Below, in pieces: positions 45,637 to 56,049 of a stretch of DNA of 64,000 nt. The stretch is taken from positions 1 through 64,000 of the forward strand of contig CAIOSP010000043.1 of NCBI GenBank assembly GCA_903861005.1. Reading direction: 5' to 3'. A program made the position numbers and the translations under genes. Below the pieces are notes generated by a model. That model saw only the letters and a program-made list of their open reading frames with translations, ran no database searches and was not told where the DNA came from. Origin of the DNA: an uncultured Pseudomonadota bacterium (lineage in GTDB: Bacteria > Myxococcota_A > UBA796 > GCA-2862545). Positions within the stretch are counted from its first letter, which is position 1; every line of letters begins with the position of its first letter.

Positions 45637-45855
45637 ATGACGCTCGTGACCCTGGTGTGGTGGGGGCTCTGGCTCGGGGCATCCTTCCAGGCCTTTCGCG
45701 CGTGGGGGCCCAAGGGCGGCCTGACCTCCGCGGTGCTGCTGCTGCTGGTCGGCTGGGTCCCGTGGATCGGCGGGCTGGTGTCGGCGGTGGGGGCCGTGCT
45801 CGTCGGCTACCGCGCCGAGAACGCGATCGACGCTCGCTTGCAGATCCGGGGCTGA
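45637..45855 (+). CDS. Small membrane protein
   Basis: A 72-residue hydrophobic protein with two predicted helices (VWWGLWLGASFQAF and LTSAVLLLLVGWVPWIGGLVSAVGAVLVGY) and a short polar C-terminus (RAENAIDARLQIRG). It lies 3 bp before the glycosyltransferase gene and in the same direction, so it is probably translated from the same message. GGGGAGG precedes the ATG. Function unknown; possibly a membrane partner of the glycosyltransferases. Confidence 0.65.
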   Translation: MTLVTLVWWGLWLGASFQAFRAWGPKGGLTSAVLLLLVGWVPWIGGLVSAVGAVLVGYRAENAIDARLQIRG

Positions 45856-45858
45856 TCG

Positions 45859-46560
45859 GTGGACGAGTTTCCGTTTGTGTCCGTGCTCTGCCCTACCCGC
45901 GACCGCCGCGCGTTCCTGCCGCGGCTGATCGCCATGTTCCAGCGCCAGGACTGGCCCAAGGACCGCCTGGAGTTGATCGTGGTCGATGACGGCCGCGACC
46001 GCGTGCGCGATCTCATCCCCACCGACGATCCGCGCGTCCGCTACGAGGCGCTCGACCAGCGCGTGCCGCTCGGCAACAAGCGCAACCGCCTGTGTCAGCT
46101 GGCCGAAGGCGAGATCCTGGTCCACATGGACGACGACGACTGGTTCCCCGACACCCGCGTCACCCGCGCGGTGGAGGGCCTGCGCACCAGCGGCGCCGAG
46201 GTCGTGGGCACGTCCGACCTGGCGTTCTGGGACTATCGCTCGCGGGCCATCCACCTGGTGCCGCGCATCGGCCCCAAGCACGTGTGCGCGGGCACGATGG
46301 CCTACCCCAAGACCTACTGGGAGAAGGCCAAGTGGGCGCCCGATCCGCACACCGAGGAGCGCCAGTTCCTGCAGAACTTCGCGGCCAAGGTGGCGCACCT
46401 GCCCGGAAACCCCTGGGACACCGTGCTCTGCATCAGCCACGGTGAGAACATCCTGCCCAAGAACACCAACCTGCCCCGCGCCAAGGTCACGCTCGCGGAC
46501 GTGGTGACCGACCCGGCGGACCGCGCGTTCTACGAGTCGATCGACCCGGACGCCTGGTAG
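45859..46560 (+). CDS. Family 2-type glycosyltransferase
   Basis: A 233-residue GT-A fold glycosyltransferase. Residues about 6-12 (VSVLCPTRDRR) and LELIVVDDGRDRVRDLI form the nucleotide-sugar half; VHMDDDDWFPDTRV supplies the DxD metal site; the acceptor half contains the conserved pattern GTMAYPKTYWEKAKW and ERQFLQNFAAKVAHLP. GTG start; 3 bp after the small membrane gene and one base shared with the next gene (TAGTG). It likely transfers a sugar to a surface glycan; donor and acceptor unknown. Confidence 0.85.
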   Translation: MDEFPFVSVLCPTRDRRAFLPRLIAMFQRQDWPKDRLELIVVDDGRDRVRDLIPTDDPRVRYEALDQRVPLGNKRNRLCQLAEGEILVHMDDDDWFPDTRVTRAVEGLRTSGAEVVGTSDLAFWDYRSRAIHLVPRIGPKHVCAGTMAYPKTYWEKAKWAPDPHTEERQFLQNFAAKVAHLPGNPWDTVLCISHGENILPKNTNLPRAKVTLADVVTDPADRAFYESIDPDAW

Positions 46561-47738
46561 TGGCCGCGCCGCGCGTCGTCGTGCTGTCTCCCTGGCAGCC
46601 CGATCAGATCCTCACCCTCTCCACCCTGCCCGCCCTCACCCGCGCGCTGGTGGCGCAGGGCGCGGACGCGCGGCTGCACGGGCGCTGGGACTTTGACTGG
46701 CAAGAGGGCGACCTGTCGGCGCCGAGGCCGCTGACGCGCGCGCAGAGGCTGTGGCGCACGCTCGTCCGTCTGCTCCCGGGCACGACCGACCCCTACGGCA
46801 CCTACGCGCCGCCCGACGGCCTGTACGGCCACCCGCTGCGCTGGTCAGAGCCGGAGTCGCGCCGCGCGCAGCTCGACGAGGCGTTCTGGTCCTCGCTCGA
46901 CCTGTCGACGACCGATGTGGTGGTGGCGCCGGGCTGGACGACCGCGCGCCGCGCGCTGGAGCACCCCACGCGCCGCGCCGGGTGCCGCGTGATCGCCGCC
47001 GACTTCCACATGCTCGAGGGCTGCGTGCCGTGGGCGCGCGAGCGCGCGGGCGACGGTGTGCGTATCTCCACCGGCGCGTGGTGGCCGGGGGATGACCTCG
47101 TGGTGCACGCCTGCTTCCCGTCCTTCGCCAAGCTCTACGAGAACGCGGGCGTGCCGCTCGGGTCCGTTCGCTGGATGCCCTACCCGCTGTACGTGCCGCA
47201 TCACGCGGGCGCGCGCGACGTCTCGTCCGCGACGTTCGCGTTCGCGGGCGGGCGGCACGATCGCGACTGGTCGACGCTGACGGCGGCGGGCGATCGGCTG
47301 ACGGAGCTGTCGCGCCCGATCCGCGTGCACGCGCCGCGCGAAGCCGTCCCCGCGCGCGCGCCCTTTGATCCGCGCGGTGAGGTCAACGTCGCCGACTTCT
47401 CCGACGCGATCCGCCACAGCCGCTTCGTGATCGTCCCGCTGCACGGCGACGACGCGACGCGCGCCGCGGGGATCAGCGTCGCGGCGCTGGCGATCGCCGC
47501 CGGTCGCCCGGTGATCGCCACCGACACCCCGGCCATGCGCGACACCGTGACGGACGGCGTGGACGCGGTGCTGGTGCCTGCGAGAGATCCGCGCGCGCTC
47601 GCCGACGCGATCCACGCGCTGGACACGGACCCGGCGCGCCTCGCTGCGCTCGCGAAGGGCGCGGTCCACGCCGCGCACCAGATGGACACGACGGCGTGGG
47701 CGACACGCGTGATCGCCGAGGCCCGCGCCGGGGGCTAA
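46560..47738 (+). CDS. GT4-type glycosyltransferase
   Basis: A 392-residue GT-B type protein. The C-terminal half has the GT4 donor-site pattern (FVIVPLHGDDATRAAGISVAALAIAAGRPVIATD and NADTPAMRD-like TPAMRDTVTDGVDAVLVPARDPRALADAI). The N-terminal half carries the acceptor Rossmann domain (VVVLSPWQPDQILTLSTLP). GTG start overlaps the preceding TAG by one base, so it is translationally coupled. The two transferases probably act in one surface-polysaccharide step. Confidence 0.8.
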   Translation: MAAPRVVVLSPWQPDQILTLSTLPALTRALVAQGADARLHGRWDFDWQEGDLSAPRPLTRAQRLWRTLVRLLPGTTDPYGTYAPPDGLYGHPLRWSEPESRRAQLDEAFWSSLDLSTTDVVVAPGWTTARRALEHPTRRAGCRVIAADFHMLEGCVPWARERAGDGVRISTGAWWPGDDLVVHACFPSFAKLYENAGVPLGSVRWMPYPLYVPHHAGARDVSSATFAFAGGRHDRDWSTLTAAGDRLTELSRPIRVHAPREAVPARAPFDPRGEVNVADFSDAIRHSRFVIVPLHGDDATRAAGISVAALAIAAGRPVIATDTPAMRDTVTDGVDAVLVPARDPRALADAIHALDTDPARLAALAKGAVHAAHQMDTTAWATRVIAEARAGG

Positions 47739-47846
47739 CGTCCGCGACGCCGCCCACGGCACGTCACGCTGCGCTCGAGTCTGACGCCCGTCAATCATCC
47801 GACCCGCGCGAGGCGGATGGGGTCCGAATTCGGCCCCCCGTCGCGA

Positions 47847-49112
47847 TCAGCTGTTGACGAAGAAGTTGACGAAGAAGGCGGCGAGGGCGATCAAGAAGAA
47901 GACCGCGCCGATGAGGCCTCCGACCAGCCCCCCCGCCTGCTGACCCGACCGCGCGCTGCGCATCTCGTTCCCCGCCGCCACGCCCGGCTCGGACCGCGTC
48001 ATCGGGTCCTCCAGCTCACCGCGCTCCACGATCACCGCCTGCACCGGCAACAGCGGCGTGTGCGGGGCGATGCCGTCCACGCGCTTCACCGCGGTGCCGA
48101 CCGCCACCATCTCGATCAGGCCCGGCATCAGCTCGCGCAGCGTCAGGCGGTTGCCGATCACCCGATCGGCGCCTACGCGCGCGGCGTCCTGGCGCAGCAG
48201 GTCCAGGCAGCGTTCGCGCGCCTCGTAGATCAAGCTGGTGAGCTCGGGCAGCTCGCCGCGCGACAGGCTCTGCAGCAGCGTGCCCAGGCCCGCCGCCACG
48301 CCCAGCGAGACCACCGACGTGGCCATCACAAACTCGACCGGCGCGTAGCCGAGCGCGGCCAGGTTCCAGAGCTCCTCGCCGGTCAGCTCGCTGGTGGTGA
48401 TCTGGCCGTCCGCGCGCGGCACGGGCCCGCGCGACGCCGTGCCCGTGAGCAGCAGCTCCACCGCCGATGGCCCCCAAGGCAGGATCTGCACGCGCACGTC
48501 GACGACCGCGTCGGCGCCCAGGCCCGCGGCTTCGGCCTGGAGGCGAGTGAGCGCCGTGTGCCGGATGTCGTTGTACATCTTGCTGAACTCGTGGACCTCG
48601 CCGCGGCCGAGCGTGCGGAAGCTGCCCATCAGGCCGCGCCCCAGGCCGAGCGCGTAGGCCACGTTGCCCATCGCGAACCGGACCGGCTCATAGCCGCAGT
48701 CCAGGTGGCAGTAGGTCTCCATGCCGCTGGCGGCGGTGGAGAAGACGTGCTCGCCGCCGCGCCCGTGCACGCCGGTGCCCTGGCTCAGGAACTCGGTGTA
48801 GCCGGCGAGGTGTCGCAGCTCGCTGGTCACGCCCGTCACGCCGACGGCCCCGTGCTTGAGCGCCTCCTGCTCCATCCTCAGAATCGCCGCGTGGCGGCCC
48901 TCGCTGATCAGCGCGGTCACGTTGCCGACCTCACCGCCGGCGATCCCGCGCAGCTGCGCGCCGATCCCGCCCGCGAGGCCGAGCGAGCACACGCTGTTGC
49001 CGACCACAAGCTCGCCGGGCGTGTAGCCCTTCTGGGCGAGGCACCAGATCTCGTTGCCGGACATGCCGCTCACGGGGAGCGTGACGCCGAGGTTGTGTCG
49101 CGGAGCGGGCAT
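47847..49112 (-). CDS. Protein with three YbjQ-like (heavy-metal-binding) repeats and a C-terminal membrane helix
   Basis: A 421-residue protein. I see three YbjQ/UPF0145-like units of about 100 residues: about 15-115 (YTPGELVVGNSVCSLG...GEVGNVTALISEGRHAA...GAVGVTGV), about 140-235 (YEPVRFAMGNVAYALG...GEVHEFSKMYNDIRHTAL...GADAVVDV) and about 245-345 (YAPVEFVMATSVVSLG...GELPELTSLIYEARERC...GADRVIGN). Each has a helix with an acid-rich head, as in single-domain pentameric YbjQ. The C-terminus is a hydrophobic helix (GGLIGAVFFLIALAAFFVNFF). ATG at 49112. Function unknown. Confidence 0.75.
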   Translation of the reverse strand: MPAPRHNLGVTLPVSGMSGNEIWCLAQKGYTPGELVVGNSVCSLGLAGGIGAQLRGIAGGEVGNVTALISEGRHAAILRMEQEALKHGAVGVTGVTSELRHLAGYTEFLSQGTGVHGRGGEHVFSTAASGMETYCHLDCGYEPVRFAMGNVAYALGLGRGLMGSFRTLGRGEVHEFSKMYNDIRHTALTRLQAEAAGLGADAVVDVRVQILPWGPSAVELLLTGTASRGPVPRADGQITTSELTGEELWNLAALGYAPVEFVMATSVVSLGVAAGLGTLLQSLSRGELPELTSLIYEARERCLDLLRQDAARVGADRVIGNRLTLRELMPGLIEMVAVGTAVKRVDGIAPHTPLLPVQAVIVERGELEDPMTRSEPGVAAGNEMRSARSGQQAGGLVGGLIGAVFFLIALAAFFVNFFVNS

Positions 49113-49286
49113 GGGCAGCCTCCGGGGTGATCCCCACGCAGCGGTATCCCCCGCCGGGGGCGGCCGCGCACGAGGCATGCGGAAATCAACGGACGTCTAT
49201 GGCGAGGCGCTTCGATATTTCGGCATGAAAGGGCTCTGTCAGCGGACTGTGGTGTTCACCGATGTAGGTTGTGGGTGGAGGTCCTC

Positions 49287-50057
49287 ATGCGCACCACCGT
49301 TCTGACCCTGTCGCTCTTCGCCACCGCCTGCGGGCTTGGCTCCACCGAGTCCTACGACGCCCCGGAGCTGGACAACGTCGCCCAGCAGAGCCGCTCGCTG
49401 GCGGATGTGTACGCCAGGACCTCCCGCCTTCACGCCGACATCGTGCGGATCCAAGGTGAGCTCGCGAGCCTGACCGCGGAGACCGCCGCGCTCTCCTCGT
49501 CGCTCGACGGCCACGTCACCGTGCTCAAGGCCGCCATCCAGGACGTACACGAGGAGGTCGGCGCGCTATCGACCGTGGTCGACGGCCACGTCACCGTGCT
49601 CAAGGCCGCCATCACGGACGTGCAGGAGGACGTGGGCGCGGCGTCGCTGGCCATGGACGGTCACGTCACCGTCCTGAAGTCCGCGGCCATCGACCTCACG
49701 GAGGGCACCTGCGCGGTCAACCGCGAGCGCGGCTCGGGGATGGCGACCGGTCGCCGCACCTACCAGCCGCTCGGCATCCATCACTCCAGCCACGTCCACG
49801 GAGACCCGCACGTCGACTCGCGCGACGGCGTGATGTTCTCGTCGAGCCCGTACGTCGTGGTCGTCGACGAGGATCACGACGGGCAGCCTGAGTACGTCGC
49901 CTTGGAGGTTGACCTGGACGGCGACGGTGTCTCCGAGCAGCTCGAGCTTGGCGGCGACCGCGACCGCGACGGCGATCTCGACGACGACGCCTACGAGGCC
50001 TCGCTGGCCGAGGACAAGGCCACCACTCAGCTGTGCGGCGCCACGTCGCACTTCTGA
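49287..50057 (+). CDS. Lipoprotein with 25-residue repeats and calcium-type tail
   Basis: A 256-residue lipoprotein from ATG 49287 (GGAGG nearby); lipobox ATAC (Cys15). A helical region (about 28-140) contains three near-identical 25-residue repeats beginning DGHVTVLKAAI at residues 74, 99 and 124. The middle part (about 140-200) is Gly/His-rich with SSHVHGDPHVDSRDG. The C-terminal part has Asp-rich calcium-loop motifs (DEDHDGQPEYVALEVDLDGD; RDRDGDLDDDAYEAS) as in EF-hand/dockerin-like units. Function unknown. Confidence 0.75.
   Translation: MRTTVLTLSLFATACGLGSTESYDAPELDNVAQQSRSLADVYARTSRLHADIVRIQGELASLTAETAALSSSLDGHVTVLKAAIQDVHEEVGALSTVVDGHVTVLKAAITDVQEDVGAASLAMDGHVTVLKSAAIDLTEGTCAVNRERGSGMATGRRTYQPLGIHHSSHVHGDPHVDSRDGVMFSSSPYVVVVDEDHDGQPEYVALEVDLDGDGVSEQLELGGDRDRDGDLDDDAYEASLAEDKATTQLCGATSHF
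49506..49685 (+). repeat. Three 75-bp tandem repeat units inside a lipoprotein gene
   Basis: Units begin at 49506, 49581 and 49656; the first 30 bases of units 1 and 2 (coding DGHVTVLKAA) are identical and the third differs at a few positions. The period is 25 residues. Confidence 0.85.
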
Positions 50058-50094
50058 TCGGGGACGCGCTCAAGCGCCGTGCGGCTCTGGGGGT

Positions 50095-50730
50095 TCACGG
50101 CGTGCGCTTGTCGGAGACCGCGCCCGCCTTGGTCGTCGTCGCGCTCCCGTCCGGCCCGTGCAGCTCGCGCACCTGCTTGATCGTGTCGACCTTGGACAAC
50201 CTGCCGGCTCGCCGCCACGAAGGGGTCCGCGACGCTATCCACCTCGAGTAGCGGTTGGACTTGGACAGCGTCGCGAACAGCGCGGCCGCCGCGGGGTTGT
50301 CGGCCAGCGCGGCCTCCAGCTCCGGCGGCGTGGTCAGGCCTGAGACCGAGTCGTACGCCGCGTCCCACCGCCCGTCCGCCTGCGCGAGCTCGACCTGCGC
50401 GAAGCCGGGAGAGCGCATGCGTCCGTCCGCGATCAGGCGCGCCACCTTGTCGCGGTTGACCTTGGACCAGATGCTCTTGGCCCGACGGGGCGTGAGACGC
50501 TGGAGGAAGGAGACCTCGTCGTAGCTGCGGCGCTGGCCGTCGATCCAGCCCCAGCACAGCGACACGTCGACGATGCCCTCCCAGGTGATCGACGCGAACG
50601 CGCTCTTGGCCCGCGCCACCTGCACCCAGCAGCCGGGCGCCGTGAGGTGCTCGGCGAGCCAGCGCTCGTACGCGGCCTCGTCCTCGAACTGGAGAACAGG
50701 GAGGTGGTCGGGGGCGGCCGCAAGCTCCAT
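50095..50730 (-). CDS. YdeI/OmpD-associated family protein
   Basis: A 211-residue protein of the YdeI/OmpD-associated group. LQFEDEAAYERWLAEH, WVQVARAKSAFASITWEGIVDVSLCWGWIDGQRRSYDE and FLQRLTPRRAKSIWSKVNRDKV are the family signature, with LEAALADNPAAAALFATLSKSNRY at the end. It starts at ATG 50730. Members are small soluble proteins linked to bacteriocin/stress regulation, with no established reaction. It is convergent with the lipoprotein at 49287-50057 and divergent from the next gene. Confidence 0.88.
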   Translation of the reverse strand: MELAAAPDHLPVLQFEDEAAYERWLAEHLTAPGCWVQVARAKSAFASITWEGIVDVSLCWGWIDGQRRSYDEVSFLQRLTPRRAKSIWSKVNRDKVARLIADGRMRSPGFAQVELAQADGRWDAAYDSVSGLTTPPELEAALADNPAAAALFATLSKSNRYSRWIASRTPSWRRAGRLSKVDTIKQVRELHGPDGSATTTKAGAVSDKRTP

Positions 50731-50844
50731 AGAAGCCCGCGTATCCTGGGGAGTGCTCGGTCGGTGGGGTGACAGGACCCGAAACGTGGGTCCACCCTCG
50801 CGCACCCTTCAAGCTTCGGTGTATGTTCTCGACGGGGAGGCCCG

Positions 50845-52092
50845 ATGGGCAACGCGCGCATCGCTCAGCGACGCCCGATGGGCGGTGGCAGCGGAGACCC
50901 GAGCACGCCCAGCCCGCGGCGCGACGTCGGCAACGGCATGCGCTCCCAGTCGATCGGCCGCTCCGAGAGCGCCAACCTCTCCGGGATCGAGGAGTCGATC
51001 GTCGACGAGATCGTGGCCGCCCTCAAGGCGCTGATCCCCGACATCCCCGACCTGGGCGATCTGCCTGACCTGGGCGATCTGCCTGACCTGGGCGACCTCC
51101 CCGGCTTGGGCGACCTGCCCGGGCTGGACGACCTGCCTGATCTGCCCGACGTGTGGGGCCCGCTCACCGCCTGGGGTGAGGACGAGGACGAGGACAACGA
51201 GGACGGAGACAGCGACGGCGGCGGCGGCGGCGGCTCCGACTACGGCGACAACGAGAACAGCTACGGCTACGCGGCCAGCGGCGGCGACAACGAGCGCGGC
51301 GCCGAGGAGCTGCCCAGCGAGGACGAGGTCGCCGAGGCGATGGAGGCCGCCGTCCAGCGCGGCATCGACAACGCGCCCGACATCGAGCCCGAGGACGACG
51401 ACTCGGGCTTCGCGGCCGTGGTCGGCATGAAGTTCGACCAGTCCGCGTTCATCCAGTACGGCGGCCTCGGCTACATCGACGTGGGCGGTCGAAGCGCCAT
51501 GTCCCCGCCGCCCATCCTGTGGGACGTCAGCCACAACTTCTTCGGCGGCTACACGGTCAAGCCCACCGCCTACGCCACGCCGGCGGATCTGGTCTACCCG
51601 TCGAACGCGGCGCCGCCCGGAAACTACGTCCGCGCCGCCAAGATCGAGGAGCAGGACCTCGACATCCTGGGCAGGGTGATCACGATCACCTACCTGGTCG
51701 ACGGCGCGACCTCGGCCGCCGTGAAGCAGGCCGAGGAGGAGCACGCGCAGGACACCGTCGACGCGTACAACCTGTCGATCGGCGCGTGGGGCCGGGCCGT
51801 GAACGCCGCGACGGGCACGGAGTTCCAGGGTGCCACCGCGTCCGACGCCAAGAGCAAGGCCATGCAGGCCATGGCGGTCAACGCGGGCATCCCCTGGGGC
51901 AAGTGGGGCGAGAAGCCCGAGGACTGGTCGCAGGCGTACCAGGACCTCACCAAGCAGACCATCCCCAAGCGCGACGGATCCGGCAGCCACACGTGGAAGC
52001 CTGAGGTGTCGTACGTGATCCCGAAGAACCTGGAGGCGGTGTGTACGCTGACCACGCCCAAGCTGCTGGGGCCGGGTCAGATCACGTGGTGA
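50845..52092 (+). CDS. Signal-less protein with hexapeptide repeats and acidic/Gly linker
   Basis: A 415-residue protein with no signal peptide (MGNARIAQRRPMGGG). GGGGAGG precedes the ATG. After a basic N-terminus, residues 69-98 are five near-perfect hexapeptides (DLGDLP three times, GLGDLP, GLDDLP); 111-160 is a Glu/Asp and poly-Gly linker. From about 170 to 415 there is one domain: VGMKFDQSAFIQYGGLGYIDVGG, FFGGYTVKPTAYATP, ITITYLVDG, VKQAEEEHAQDTVDAYNLSIGAWGRAV and WGKWGEKPEDWSQAYQDL. I know no family. Function unknown; see findings. Confidence 0.72.
   Translation: MGNARIAQRRPMGGGSGDPSTPSPRRDVGNGMRSQSIGRSESANLSGIEESIVDEIVAALKALIPDIPDLGDLPDLGDLPDLGDLPGLGDLPGLDDLPDLPDVWGPLTAWGEDEDEDNEDGDSDGGGGGGSDYGDNENSYGYAASGGDNERGAEELPSEDEVAEAMEAAVQRGIDNAPDIEPEDDDSGFAAVVGMKFDQSAFIQYGGLGYIDVGGRSAMSPPPILWDVSHNFFGGYTVKPTAYATPADLVYPSNAAPPGNYVRAAKIEEQDLDILGRVITITYLVDGATSAAVKQAEEEHAQDTVDAYNLSIGAWGRAVNAATGTEFQGATASDAKSKAMQAMAVNAGIPWGKWGEKPEDWSQAYQDLTKQTIPKRDGSGSHTWKPEVSYVIPKNLEAVCTLTTPKLLGPGQITW
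51049..51138 (+). repeat. 18-bp in-frame tandem repeats (DLGDLP)
   Basis: Five consecutive 18-bp units encoding (D/G)L(G/D)DLP; the first two differ only slightly at the DNA level (CTGGGCGATCTGCCTGAC recurs), later copies drift. Consistent with recent slipped-strand expansion. Confidence 0.85.
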
Positions 52093-52158
52093 CCGCGCGA
52101 GAATAGTCGTAGCGGCGCACGGTCTTCGCAGACATACTCTGCGCGATCTGGAGTGCGC

Positions 52159-53136
52159 GTGCGCCACACTTTGTTCGTGCTGCTGGCGGTCGCGTCGGCC
52201 TGCAATGGCCCCGCGTCGACCGCGGACACCGACCTGCTCCTCGGTCGGGACACGGCAGACACCGACGCCGACGACTCGGACGTGGTCGACTCCGACGTGG
52301 TCGACACCGACGCCGACGACTCGGACGTGGTCGACTCCCACATCGCCGACACCGACGCCGCTGACACCGACGAGATCGACACGGACATCGCCGACACCGA
52401 CGGCGACACGGCGCGCCCGCTCCACCGAGGCTGGTGCTTCGAAGGCGCTGGCGAGGACACCACCGACACCGCGCACGACTCCGCGCCCACCTGGTTCGAC
52501 ACCGGCACGTGGGCCCATCTGTTGGCGAACGGCGCGGTCGGGGACTGGATGGGGCGCCTGCGCACGTCGGCCGACCAGCGCGCGGTGTTCTCCACGCTGG
52601 GATGGCAGTCCCGCAACCTGATCGTGGGCCTGCGAGACCCCGACCTGACCCCGGGTCGCGCCGATCTGGCGGTGGTCGCCTACCTGGGCGATTCGTCCTC
52701 CACGGGGACCCAGGGCCTGCCCGGCGTCACACGCACCGCCACCCTCGCCGTCCCCGCCACCTGGGCCGTCCGCTGGACCACCGACAACAGCGCGCTCGAG
52801 CTGTGGGCGTGGCGCGCGGGCGCGTGGCACCTGGAGCCTCTCCCGGCCCACATGCGCGCCGTGCCAACCACCGACGCGCCTGGCGTGGAGCTGCAGATCC
52901 CGTTCACGCTGCTCGGCTGTGACCCGGCGTCCACCGCGACGTGGATGCTGGTCGACCAGACCACCGGCGCCACGACCTCCGCCAGCCCCTCCGAGTCGAT
53001 CGTGGAGGGTGCGGACCCTGACGTCGGCTGTGCGTTCACGTTCGATCCGCGCCTGGGCCACGCGCTGACCTACTTGCTGGGCCAGTGTGGGCAGACACGG
53101 CGGCCAGGCATGTATTTGGACACGTCGACGCCCTGA
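52159..53136 (+). CDS. Lipoprotein with long D/T linker and CBM-like domain
   Basis: A 325-residue lipoprotein; GTG at 52159 is preferred because CTGGAG lies five bases before it, although GTG at 52153 is in frame. Lipobox ASAC (Cys15). Residues 31-84 are a D/T/V/A/S tract with a 15-residue internal repeat. The rest (about 95-300) has strands typical of a beta-sandwich: DWMGRLRTSADQRAVFSTLG, SRNLIVGLRDPDL, DLAVVAYLGD, ALELWAWRAGAWHLE, VELQIPFTLLGCDPAST. This recalls the CBM9/DOMON-like fold; Cys92/Cys254 may form a disulfide. Role unknown. Confidence 0.72.
   Translation: MRHTLFVLLAVASACNGPASTADTDLLLGRDTADTDADDSDVVDSDVVDTDADDSDVVDSHIADTDAADTDEIDTDIADTDGDTARPLHRGWCFEGAGEDTTDTAHDSAPTWFDTGTWAHLLANGAVGDWMGRLRTSADQRAVFSTLGWQSRNLIVGLRDPDLTPGRADLAVVAYLGDSSSTGTQGLPGVTRTATLAVPATWAVRWTTDNSALELWAWRAGAWHLEPLPAHMRAVPTTDAPGVELQIPFTLLGCDPASTATWMLVDQTTGATTSASPSESIVEGADPDVGCAFTFDPRLGHALTYLLGQCGQTRRPGMYLDTSTP
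52258..52338 (+). repeat. 45-bp period internal repeat in a D/T-linker lipoprotein gene
   Basis: A 36-bp stretch at 52258-52293 recurs exactly at 52303-52338 (period 45 bp, 15 residues). It encodes DTDADDSDVVDS twice in the linker. Confidence 0.9.
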
Positions 53137-53231
53137 CGGTTGGATCGCCGCGCACGCTGGCGATCCCCCCCCGTTGCGATTACTCCCGGGCCCCCTATTT
53201 CCCGGGCGTATCGCCCCACCAGGAGCCGGTC

Positions 53232-55925
<2,694 letters not shown>

Positions 55926-55932
55926 TCCGGCT

Positions 55933-55966
55933 GGCGGCGCGCCCACGCTGTGTGGGGCGCGCCGCC
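55933..55966. terminator. Strong hairpin after acnA
   Basis: Perfect 12-bp stem GGCGGCGCGCCC (55933-55944) and its complement (55955-55966), 10-nt loop, 7 nt after the acnA stop. The next gene is convergent. No T-run, so intrinsic termination is uncertain. Confidence 0.6.
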
Positions 55967-56049
55967 GCCCTCGCCCGCTCCTCTCGAGCGGACCGACGCC
56001 CGCGCCCAACGCCGCTGCGTCGTCGTTCGGGTCGCCTGCGGTGTCCGCG

